From Paulinella micropora (taxonomy: Eukaryota; Cercozoa; Imbricatea; Euglyphida): a stretch of 64,000 nucleotides of DNA. The DNA lies in assembly GCA_009731375.1 (NCBI GenBank), contig BJOX01000355.1:494115-558114 (forward strand), given 5' to 3'. The translations under genes were made by a program, and so were the position numbers. Of the stretch, positions 43,801 to 50,696 are shown one piece after another. Position 1 is the first letter of the stretch; every line of letters starts with the position of its first letter. The notes beneath the pieces are model-generated. The model did not search any database. It saw only the letters and a program-made list of their open reading frames with translations, and was not told where the DNA came from.

Positions 43801-44896
43801 CGCGCATCAAACCTACCATCAGTATAGTATAGATTAGTGCCTTCTTTTAAGTCCGTCGTTGATTTTAAAGCCAACCTCGCATCAAATCGGCNNNNNNNNN
43901 NNNNNNNNNNNNNNNNNNNNNNNNNNNNNNNNNNNNNNNNNNNNNNNNNNNNNNNNNNNNNNNNNNNNNNNNNNNNNNNNNNNNNNNNNNNNNNNNNNNN
44001 NNNNNNNNNNNNNNNNNNNNNNNNNNNNNNNNNNNNNNNNNNNNNNNNNNNNNNNNNNNNNNNNNNNNNNNNNNNNNNNNNNNNNNNNNNNNNNNNNNNN
44101 NNNNNNNNNNNNNNNNNNNNNNNNNNNNNNNNNNNNNNNNNNNNNNNNNNNNNNNNNNNNNNNNNNNNNNNNNNNNNNNNNNNNNNNNNNNNNNNNNNNN
44201 NNNNNNNNNNNNNNNNNNNNNNNNNNNNNNNNNNNNNNNNNNNNNNNNNNNNNNNNNNNNNNNNNNNNNNNNNNNNNNNNNNNNNNNNNNNNNNNNNNNN
44301 NNNNNNNNNNNNNNNNNNNNNNNNNNNNNNNNNNNNNNNNNNNNNNNNNNNNNNNNNNNNNNNNNNNNNNNNNNNNNNNNNNNNNNNNNNNNNNNNNNNN
44401 NNNNNNNNNNNNNNNNNNNNNNNNNNNNNNNNNNNNNNNNNNNNNNNNNNNNNNNNNNNNNNNNNNNNNNNNNNNNNNNNNNNNNNNNNNNNNNNNNNNN
44501 NNNNNNNNNNNNNNNNNNNNNNNNNNNNNNNNNNNNNNNNNNNNNNNNNNNNNNNNNNNNNNNNNNNNNNNNNNNNNNNNNNNNNNNNNNNNNNNNNNNN
44601 NNNNNNNNNNNNNNNNNNNNNNNNNNNNNNNNNNNNNNNNNNNNNNNNNNNNNNNNNNNNNNNNNNNNNNNNNNNNNNNNNNNNNNNNNNNNNNNNNNNN
44701 NNNNNNNNNNNNNNNNNNNNNNNNNNNNNNNNNNNNNNNNNNNNNNNNNNNAATAAAGATTTACGGGGTCAGCATCTTCTGGCACCCTATCTGTGTATAA
44801 GCCCACTATGTTTGTGTTGGTAAGGTCTAAGTTTTTTATGTCTAGACTATCAACGGCGATTTCTGATAAACCTAGTAAGGATTTATATTGCGACAT
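40793..44896 (-). CDS. Repeat-rich fibre protein with S74 chaperone domain (two assembly gaps)
   Basis: ATG at 44896 (MSQYKSLLGLSEIAVDS). A gap of 860 N (43892-44751) removes part of the N-terminal region, and 10 N at 41361-41370 shift the apparent frame, so the break there is probably an assembly artefact. The shaft has repeats of (T)KSTTNLxEGTNLYYT, of GIDVSALDTAVVKLTGDQTI and, at 41460-41690, four to five 51-bp units coding TASGLITANAGIS. The C-terminus has SDRRLKSDIKT with the S74 Ser-Lys pair, GHGFIADEVKKVFP, and a terminal coiled coil with a palindrome-encoded NLGHVRD insert. Likely trimeric receptor-binding fibre. Confidence 0.88.
40904..40923. repeat. Dispersed palindrome copy 7
   Basis: ATCTCGGACATGTCCGAGAT, perfect 20-bp palindrome, in frame in the terminal coiled coil of the fibre gene (coding NLGHVRD). 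The element 1 fibre end lacks it. Confidence 0.9.
41361..41370. other. Assembly gap (10 N) in the fibre gene
   Basis: Ten N between two frames of the same gene. True length unknown. Confidence 0.95.
41455..41695 (-). repeat. 51-bp repeats in the fibre gene
   Basis: Four to five units coding TTTATASGLITANAGIS-type 17-residue repeats. The same unit occurs at about 15290-15410 in element 1. Confidence 0.85.
43892..44751. other. Assembly gap (860 N)
   Basis: Run of N within the N-terminal part of the element 2 fibre gene. Tandem repeats of the kind seen around it may have caused the assembly failure. Confidence 0.97.
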
Positions 44897-44947
44897 ATTA
44901 TATTAATAATTATTAAAAATACTAAAATATATTAATCTTAGTATAAA

Positions 44948-45460
44948 ATGCCGTCAGCAGAAGCAAGTCGTAAGAATTGGGGTAGTGCTGTGGAAGGAAT
45001 AAAAGCGAAAGCGAAACAGCGAAAGATGGAGCATGCTAAAAATGTATTAGCACAATACCGAAATGCTGTAAAGCAAGAAGACGAAGATATGGAGGAACGA
45101 ATAAAGCAAATTGAAGAAAAGAACTTGGCTAAGGATATTATTACTGAACAAGATAATGATAGCCCAGAGGAAAAGAGTGAGAGTGAGGACGAGGTTGATT
45201 TCACTGATATAATTGCCGAAAAGATGGCGAAAATGAAAATCAAAAGAGCGAAGGCGGAGACTAAGAGAGCGAAGAAGAAGCCAGAGCCTGAGCCTGACGA
45301 AAGTGAAGAAAGTGAAAGCGAGAGTAGCGAAGAAGAAGCACCCAAACCGAAGAAAGGTAAGAAGCAGAGTAGTGTAAGCGTGAAAGTATATAATCAATCA
45401 TCTGGTGGTGCTAAGAAAGAAAAAAATAATGATGTTGAAAAATGTTTCTTAAAGTTTTAA
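44948..45460 (+). CDS. Acidic/basic charged protein, 170 aa, divergent from the fibre gene
   Basis: ATG at 44948 (MPSAEASRKNWGSAVEG). Basic helical first third, acidic stretch (DNDSPEEKSESEDEVDFTDIIAEKM), Lys-rich segment, a second Glu/Ser run (DESEESESESSEEE), then KPKKGKKQSSVSVKVYN. Homologue of 11498-11953; the element 2 protein has about 19 extra C-terminal residues. Alternating charge suggests a DNA- or core-protein-binding role. Confidence 0.72.
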   Translation: MPSAEASRKNWGSAVEGIKAKAKQRKMEHAKNVLAQYRNAVKQEDEDMEERIKQIEEKNLAKDIITEQDNDSPEEKSESEDEVDFTDIIAEKMAKMKIKRAKAETKRAKKKPEPEPDESEESESESSEEEAPKPKKGKKQSSVSVKVYNQSSGGAKKEKNNDVEKCFLKF

Positions 45461-45987
45461 TCCCATTTATCTTTCGTGTGATTTTTAAGCAAACTTTTTA
45501 ATTTATTGTTAATTCTTCTTGTATCAATAATACGATATTTAATATCTTCTAAATACCTTTCATCTTGATTTTCAAACACTTTAATTCTGTCTATTAAGGT
45601 ATTTCGCCTTTTACTAAAACTATTTCTAATTTTTTCAATTTCTGCAAAAGTTTCCTTCTTCGTTCCCTTTCTTACTTTCGCATAACGGATAGCACGAATA
45701 TCACTATTATATTCAATTAAATCTTCATTTAGTTTTTCTATCTCTTTCTCTGTATCTCCGCTTAATGAAATGTCGTTGGTTGGTTTAATAGTTGATTGTT
45801 TTTTTTCCGAAGGTTTAAACTTAGGCGGTGGTTTCGTAGTTTTCTTAAATTTTTTCTTTTCCGATATCATCTTTCCATATTTTTCCATTAATTTAAGCAG
45901 TTCCGCCTTTTTTAATTTGCTGATTTTTGGACATCGTCTCCTTTTTTCTTCGCCTAATACCTTTCTCAGGATTTTTACCGTCGGCAT
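45457..45987 (-). CDS. SAP-like domain protein with coiled coil, 176 aa
   Basis: ATG at 45987. After a basic start the segment CPKISKLKKAELLKLMEKYG (about 19-38) fits the helix-extended-helix SAP-type DNA-binding motif common in large DNA viruses. A Lys/Pro-rich linker and a long charged helical C-terminus follow. Convergent with the acidic protein gene, overlapping its stop by 4 bp. Absent from element 1. Confidence 0.6.
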   Translation of the reverse strand: MPTVKILRKVLGEEKRRRCPKISKLKKAELLKLMEKYGKMISEKKKFKKTTKPPPKFKPSEKKQSTIKPTNDISLSGDTEKEIEKLNEDLIEYNSDIRAIRYAKVRKGTKKETFAEIEKIRNSFSKRRNTLIDRIKVFENQDERYLEDIKYRIIDTRRINNKLKSLLKNHTKDKWD

Positions 45988-46035
45988 TATATGTATAAAA
46001 AAGAAAAAATAATGATATTGAAATATTTTAAGATA

Positions 46036-46293
46036 TTACCAGAGATAATGATATGAGTAAAAATTACTATACTCTGGATTATTGTAAGTTAATTCACCTT
46101 TTGAATTTTTTATAGCCTTTGCTCTTGCTCTATAATTTTTTCTTCTTACTTTATCTAAATGGTCTAAATGTGAATATAGTCCTATGCGGTCTTTATAATG
46201 TTCATATCTAGTATCACCAAAATTGATAACCTTACCTTTTGGACTAATGACTTTATATTTTTTATTCTTAATGTTGGACTTTAAAAATCTCAT
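46036..46293 (-). CDS. DUF5754-like protein, 85 aa
   Basis: ATG at 46293. KYKVISPKGKVINFGDTRYEHYKDRIGLYSHLDHLDKVRRKNYRARA matches the compact DUF5754 pattern found in many large DNA viruses and related elements (recognised by sight; function unknown). Starts only 10 bp from the divergent integrase start, so the two share a very short bidirectional promoter. Element 1 has the F-box-like gene here instead. Confidence 0.65.
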   Translation of the reverse strand: MRFLKSNIKNKKYKVISPKGKVINFGDTRYEHYKDRIGLYSHLDHLDKVRRKNYRARAKAIKNSKGELTYNNPEYSNFYSYHYLW

Positions 46294-46303
46294 TGTATAT
46301 AAT
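46294..46303. promoter_or_regulatory. Ten-base divergent intergenic segment (TGTATATAAT)
   Basis: The only sequence between the DUF5754 start codon (46291-46293, minus) and the integrase ATG (46304, plus). TATATAAT resembles the A/T boxes before other genes, but it leaves almost no 5' leader; the promoters may lie inside the opposing genes. Confidence 0.4.
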
Positions 46304-47368
46304 ATGGACTATAAACATACAATTATTAATACACAGAATGCGGAATATCTCCAACATGTAAATCCCTATCTCCGACGTGTCGGAGATTTACGTGTCGGAG
46401 ATAGGGATAAGGGTCAACTTGAGGACACACCAACTGGAGAAGAAACAAAAAGGACGAAAGAAGAAGAAGCCCTTGAAATACACCACCAAAAGAAAAACCC
46501 GAAAATATGGAACACGATATGGGTAGATAAACCATTAGACCAAGTTTTCTTAGACTTAGCAGATATGAGTAAGATAAAAGATAAGAAAGGAAATAAGGGG
46601 TATGCTTGGATGTTAGTTTGGATTGATTGTCATTCAAGATTTTTAATAATCATTCCATTAAAAAATAAAACAGCGAAAGAAGTATATTATGCTTTAAAGT
46701 CTATACCTTATAAACCGAAATCAATTACTACCGACAGCGGAGGAGAATACAAAGGAGCAACTCGTGATTATTTTATTCAAAATGGTATTAAACATGATGT
46801 CGTTGAAGTCGGCGACCATAGAGCGCTTGCGGTTGTTGATAGAGTGATAAGAAGTATTAGAAGGTGGTTGGATTTATTATTTGAAACAAATAGAAATTTT
46901 GATTGGGTTAGTTATATTCAAGACTTAGTAAATGCGTATAATCATAAAGTTCATAGAGGAATTCAAGCGAAACCTGTGGATGTATTTGCTAGAAGAGATA
47001 AAAATAAACAGACTATAACCCGTGATAATTTAATTAATGAATTCAATATCGGCGATAATGTCCGTAAGGAAAATAAAAGGAATGTTTTTTCAAAAGGCGG
47101 TAAGACATTCTCTAAAATTATTTATAAAGTCAAGGGACGAAAGGGGTTTAAAATCATATTAAATAACGATGAGTTGGTAAGCCCCCGTGATTTATTAAAA
47201 ACTGATTTTGATAAACCTGTTGATGAAGAAAAAGATATGAAGGAGCAGACCAAAGAAGTTATTAAAGAAAAAAAGACAAAAGAATTACTTAAGAGGGAAG
47301 ACATTCAACCAGAGAATATCAGGAGTAGTAAGCGAGAAAAAAAGGCTAAGGTAATATTAGATTTGTAA
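46304..47368 (+). CDS. Retrovirus-type (rve) integrase, 354 aa
   Basis: ATG at 46304 (MDYKHTIINTQN). Residues about 15-36 (YLQHVNPYLRRVGDLRVGD) are encoded by a cluster of palindromic units not found in the element 1 gene. Core: first Asp in VFLDLADMS, second in TTDSGGEYKG, and Asp in ALAVVDRVIRS in place of the usual Glu. The C-terminal small domain (SKIIYKVKGRKGFKIIL) and basic tail match element 1. Catalyses integration; the nearly identical element 2 ends suggest it acted recently. Confidence 0.93.
   Translation: MDYKHTIINTQNAEYLQHVNPYLRRVGDLRVGDRDKGQLEDTPTGEETKRTKEEEALEIHHQKKNPKIWNTIWVDKPLDQVFLDLADMSKIKDKKGNKGYAWMLVWIDCHSRFLIIIPLKNKTAKEVYYALKSIPYKPKSITTDSGGEYKGATRDYFIQNGIKHDVVEVGDHRALAVVDRVIRSIRRWLDLLFETNRNFDWVSYIQDLVNAYNHKVHRGIQAKPVDVFARRDKNKQTITRDNLINEFNIGDNVRKENKRNVFSKGGKTFSKIIYKVKGRKGFKIILNNDELVSPRDLLKTDFDKPVDEEKDMKEQTKEVIKEKKTKELLKREDIQPENIRSSKREKKAKVILDL
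46347..46402. repeat. Dispersed palindrome cluster (copy 8 plus two half units)
   Basis: Half unit ATCTCCAACATGT (46347-46359), full unit ATCTCCGACGTGTCGGAGAT (46368-46387), half unit TTACGTGTCGGAGAT (46388-46402), all in frame within the integrase N-terminus. The last two overlap as a tandem repeat of period 15. Confidence 0.88.
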
Positions 47369-47371
47369 AAT

Positions 47372-47387
47372 AAGTTGAATTCAACTT
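47372..47387. terminator. 16-bp perfect palindrome after the integrase gene
   Basis: AAGTTGAATTCAACTT begins 3 bp after the integrase stop codon. Possible transcription-end or mRNA 3'-processing hairpin. Confidence 0.4.
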
Positions 47388-47419
47388 AAGCAAAAAAATA
47401 AAAGGCACTCATAGAAACT

Positions 47420-47489
47420 AAGCGACTTCCTTAGGAATTGAACCCGCAACCGAAAATCTCAATGACTACGCCGAACCCATTAGTCGCTT
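47420..47489 (-). tRNA. tRNA-like sequence (degenerate)
   Basis: The minus strand has an 8-bp closing stem (AAGCGACT with AGTCGCTT), a D-arm-like stem with a GG-containing loop, and a box-B-like GGGTTCAATTCC. The T-stem does not pair correctly and only 70 nt are present, so it is not a canonical tRNA. It may be a decayed tRNA or a tRNA-like element. No anticodon is proposed. Confidence 0.3.
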
Positions 47490-47593
47490 CTCCTATTAGG
47501 CCTGACAACTATGCAGGAAAAATGGTATTTGAAGTATTGCCGTAAGTATATTTTGGAGAAAATTCTAGAAAATTCTATTTCCGCGAATATGTC

Positions 47594-47674
47594 TTTGCGA
47601 CACCGCATCACGGCGGTGTTGCCGTGTTGCAAACTCTGCGACAGAATTTTGCTTTTTTGTCGCAGTGTCGCAAA
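47594..47674. repeat. Compound inverted repeat upstream of the coiled-coil gene
   Basis: Outer arms TTTGCGACAC (47594-47603) and GTGTCGCAAA (47665-47674); inner hairpin CTGCGACA (47636-47643) with TGTCGCAG (47658-47665). It ends 5 bp before the ATG at 47679. Could regulate this gene or be a protein-binding site. Confidence 0.7.
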
Positions 47675-47678
47675 AAAA

Positions 47679-48206
47679 ATGGACTTAATTCCGAGTAGAA
47701 CCAAAACTAAACACGATTGGTTGGAGGAATTTGAAATTCGTAGAACTGGTAAGGATAGACTAAGTAAAGATAAAATCGCTTGCGAAGAAAGAATTTCTAA
47801 AGCAGATAAAGAAATTTCACGTCTTGTTGAAAAAAAACAGCCAGACCTAATTAAGGTTGAGGCTATAAATGAGATGTTGCAACGATTGAGTATTGAAAAT
47901 GATGAAGTAGAGGCTGATAAACTTTTTAGAATGAGACAAAAAAAATTGGAAAAAAAAATAAACAAAGAACGAGATAATTTCTATAAGTGGAAAAATGACA
48001 ATCGTGGCCAACTTTCCGCTATTGTCATGAATAAAATTCTCGTTGGTATTGAAAAAGAACATTTATCGTTTAATTCTTCGTTTAACAAATACTCCAGTGA
48101 TGGTATTAACGAGCACATAAACGATAGCATTAATAGCGAACGAGAACATAAGAGAAACATGCACAGAGTCTTCAGAACCGAGAGTGCGGATAGCAACTCG
48201 GAATAA
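47679..48206 (+). CDS. Coiled-coil protein, 175 aa
   Basis: ATG at 47679 (MDLIPSRTKTKHDWLEEFE); the in-frame codons upstream run through the inverted repeat and are unlikely to be coding. Long charged helices (DKEISRLVEKKQPD, FRMRQKKLEKKINKERDNFYKW), no membrane segment, Ser/Asn-rich tail. No family recognised. Same general location as the element 1 coiled-coil gene at 9036-9371, but opposite relative orientation. Confidence 0.6.
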   Translation: MDLIPSRTKTKHDWLEEFEIRRTGKDRLSKDKIACEERISKADKEISRLVEKKQPDLIKVEAINEMLQRLSIENDEVEADKLFRMRQKKLEKKINKERDNFYKWKNDNRGQLSAIVMNKILVGIEKEHLSFNSSFNKYSSDGINEHINDSINSEREHKRNMHRVFRTESADSNSE

Positions 48207-48368
48207 AAAGACTTTAGTGTAAAATGTTGATTTAAAATATGTTGATTTTACTTAGAAAACAACATTATCAACATACATTGGTTTTTTTCAAAACCAAGGG
48301 GTTTAACACCCCACCCTAATTCAAAGAAATTTCTATTACACATGCTTTTTGGGTGTGTGTAATAGAAT

Positions 48369-48880
48369 ATGGGAGAGCCTGAAGAATTGGTTGAAGGGGT
48401 TGGCGAAATCAACCTCAATCCTGCTCCTGCGGGTAAGCACTAAGTCTATCGTTTCTCGTAATCTCCATCTCCGACACGTCAGAGATTTACGTGTTGGAGA
48501 TACTTATGATAATGAATGTGGTTGCAGGTTTTTGGAAGCCTTGGGGAGAGATTGAAGAGAAAGCACCTGCGGAGATGAAAAACCCCAAACTAGTTAGGGT
48601 TCCGAAGGAGTTCGCTCAACTCGGAAAAGAAAAAATAACTTCTTTTCACTCCGAACGGAAATATTTTGTTCGCAACCCCTTGCAGAGAACAGAGAATTTT
48701 TTATTTGCTTGGGTTGAGAGGGATGCAACTATGAAAAACCCAAGGAAGAAAAATTTCATTCTCGCTTCTGTGGGATGGGATGAGGAGGAAATTCTCGTCT
48801 TCCCTTCGCTGTCAGCCTTGATGAAGAAGGTTGGCGATGATGAAGAGTCTATCAATTGGTCTGTCCGACTTGATATGTAA
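48369..48880 (+). CDS. Accessory protein with inferred spliceosomal intron, 138 aa
   Basis: Exon 1 48369-48432 (MGEPEELVEGVGEINLNPAPA), intron 48433-48527 (GTAAGC...TTGCAG), exon 2 48528-48880. Splicing restores one frame through a Gly codon. The joined product then aligns with the element 1 protein 9652-10263 across the junction (G-W-K/R-x-W/F-x-E/D-I, later VPKEF and EEILVFPS). Without splicing exon 1 stops at 48441. The intron contains palindromic repeat units. Function unknown; conserved accessory gene near the integrase end. Confidence 0.62.
48433..48527 (+). other. Inferred 95-bp GT-AG intron containing palindrome units
   Basis: 5' GTAAGC, 3' GTTGCAG; length not a multiple of three; contains palindrome copy 9 (48467-48486, one mismatch) and half units at 48459-48466 and 48487-48501. 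Supported by the restored frame and by homology to an intronless gene in element 1. Confidence 0.6.
48459..48501. repeat. Dispersed palindrome cluster (copy 9 plus half units)
   Basis: ATCTCCGACACGTCAGAGAT at 48467-48486, preceded by AATCTCC and followed by TTACGTGTTGGAGAT. Same arrangement as the cluster in the integrase gene. Confidence 0.85.
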
Positions 48881-48938
48881 AGTAAGTCTATTTCGGACTT
48901 AAGACTTATTTTATTAAAATGGGGTTTTCCGTCGGTGT

Positions 48939-49446
48939 GTTTTTTTAACCTTAAAAAACAACTAGGCGCCCGCGGTTGTGCTCTTTGGGGTGTTTTGATA
49001 CTTCGTATTGATTTCGTTTTTATTTATTGATGTGCTTCTTTGTTTTCTTATGTCTTGATAAGTTCGCTCTTGCTACATATGCGCCACATTCGCATTTTAT
49101 TTTTTCTGTTGCTTTCCAATTCCTTTGCTCTCTATTTTTTTGTTCATATAATTGTTTAGAATTAGGTCTTGTATAGTCTGCCATTTATATAAATATATTT
49201 TTCGTTAATCTTTAAATAAGAATAACGAAAGTTTTTTTATCGTTATTCTTTTTTTAAACAAGAGGAAGAGAGATTTCTTTATTCTGTTTGCTTGTATTGA
49301 TTTGAAAATTTGATTTTCTTATTTTGCTGTTTTGTGCTCTTGTATTGATTGTGCGGGAGATTAATAGGAAGGCTTATTTCGTTATCTACAACCCGTAGGA
49401 AGGCGACGACGAAAAGTCGTTGCCGCACTACGGGTTATCAACTACT
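48939..49446 (-). repeat. Element 2 right terminal inverted repeat
   Basis: Reverse complement of 28000-28508, about 508 bp. Followed directly by ACATT, the candidate target duplication. Contains the second copy of the small zinc-finger gene. Confidence 0.92.
49020..49184 (-). CDS. Zinc-finger-like protein encoded in the inverted repeat (right copy), 54 aa
   Basis: Exact counterpart of 28262-28426 with the same C-x-C-x11-H-x5-H finger; its preservation in both repeats means two identical gene copies per genome. Confidence 0.6.
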   Translation of the reverse strand: MADYTRPNSKQLYEQKNREQRNWKATEKIKCECGAYVARANLSRHKKTKKHINK

Positions 49447-50302
49447 ACATTTGTGCTGACTGTTTCCTTCATAACGTGGTCCGTTATTTCGTATGTTTTC
49501 CCTTCTTTCCCATATTTTTTCAATATTTGGACTGCTATTGAAAATGGTATGGGGGAGTTTGGCGGAAGGTTGAATTCGGCTCGGACTTTATTACAGCGGT
49601 TCTTGTTCATCTGTTTAATATTTAGAATATCCTTACATAAGAAGAATAAGCAGTTGTTGTTTTTGCTTGGCGGAGATATCTTTTTACCTTCTTCAACTTT
49701 CTCCCTCTTTTCAGTTTTCCTTCATAACATCCTCCGCCGTTTTCTTGAACTATGGTTATTTCCACATATCGTATGGTTCTTTCATATCCATTCTCTCCGG
49801 CTTCAATATTGTTTATGTTGAACTCGTTCAGAGCATCCATAAATACGGTATCGTATTGACGGAGTTGAAATGAATTGAAACTTTTCTTTTTTAAATAGTG
49901 GTCGTATCGTTCATTAGCAGGAGCTGTGGAGTATGTTATAGATATATTGACATACGCATTAGCCGTCATCCCTTCCCTTCTAGCATATCTTATAGCGGGT
50001 ATCAATACCTTCTCTTCTAGAGCGTCAGTGTCATAGAAGCTTATATCTAAGTCCCTAAATTTGAATGTGAAAGAGTTCAGCCGGTTATCACTCCTAACTT
50101 CGTACTCGTTTACTCTAATCTCGCCGCTTCGCTTCTCGCGTCTTAGCCTCGCGGAGATTTGCTCTCGTATTGCTACGGATGTTAGATAAAAGGTCTCGGC
50201 GGTTTTTTAATCTTTCGTTTCAACTCTTCTCAGCTTAGCCTTAGCTTGAAGAAGTTGAACATATTGCTTGTTTGGTCTTGGTGGTAGAGGTGGTTTTGAC
50301 AT
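49447..50302 (-). pseudogene. Protein-primed DNA polymerase B, N-terminal part (element 1, split by element 2)
   Basis: ATG at 50302 (MSKPPLPPRPNKQYVQLLQ), aligned with the element 2 polymerase start. A stop soon after (around 50207) and frame changes near 50005 and 49615 break it. Recognisable segments: IPAIRYARREGMTANAYV, YERTIRYVEITIVQENGGGC, NKNRCNKVRAEFNLPPNSPIPFS (given here only as family landmarks). It ends at the element 2 insertion and continues at 27999. Confidence 0.88.
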
Positions 50303-50437
50303 TTTACCGTTATGTATATGTTAGGTAAGATACTTTTTTTAAAAATAATTAATTAATGTTTTTACCGTTATTATATGACCCGCATATCTTTAGATGAAAA
50401 ATATTTTTACAGGGACAAAAAAAATGAACTATATAGC

Positions 50438-50635
50438 CTAGACAGTTATTTTACTCAGTCTATCTTCCAATTCTTGTATCTTCCTTTTGTATTCCTCTAG
50501 TTCATGCTTTTGCTTTAATGTTTTTGCTTTTCTTTCTTCCTTCAACCTTTCCTGGTGGCGGTAATAGTATGCGAGAGCTTTCTCGTTATTTCTCTTTCGT
50601 CTTGCTTCTCCTTCGTACAGTTTTGATCTTGACAT
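50438..50635 (-). CDS. Small basic helical protein next to polymerase (element 1), 65 aa
   Basis: ATG at 50635 (MSRSKLYEGEARRKRNNEKALAYYY then charged helix LEEYKRKIQELEDRLSKI). Homologue of 28819-29031. Intact and last gene before the right inverted repeat. Confidence 0.6.
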   Translation of the reverse strand: MSRSKLYEGEARRKRNNEKALAYYYRHQERLKEERKAKTLKQKHELEEYKRKIQELEDRLSKITV

Positions 50636-50696
50636 CTTCTGTATTATATTAATATAAATATATTTATATAAATGTAAAATAATTAATTAAATTATT

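Larger units (their letters stand above)
28000..49446. mobile_element. Element 2: inner Maverick/Polinton-like integrated virus, nearly intact
   Basis: 21.4 kb bounded by about 508-bp inverted repeats beginning AGTAGTTGAT and inserted in the polymerase gene of element 1. It carries a full gene set: DNA polymerase B, two exoX-C proteins, spike candidate, major capsid, penton candidate, protease, core protein, ATPase, small virion protein, membrane protein, Cys-rich protein, fibre, acidic protein, SAP and DUF5754 proteins, rve integrase and end genes. Its orientation is opposite to element 1. ORFs are open except where assembly gaps (41361-41370, 43892-44751) interrupt the fibre gene. It is also set apart by about a dozen palindromic repeat units absent from element 1. 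Confidence 0.93.

Noticed and set aside
43859-44823. ORFs of over 300 codons across 43892-44751
   Set aside because: They consist almost wholly of N; only the fibre frame on the minus strand is meaningful at the edges.
27994-49452. A 6-bp target duplication for element 2
   Set aside because: TTCATT and ACATTT do not match as hexamers; the 5-bp reading (TCATT/ACATT) fits better and keeps the interrupted polymerase frame.
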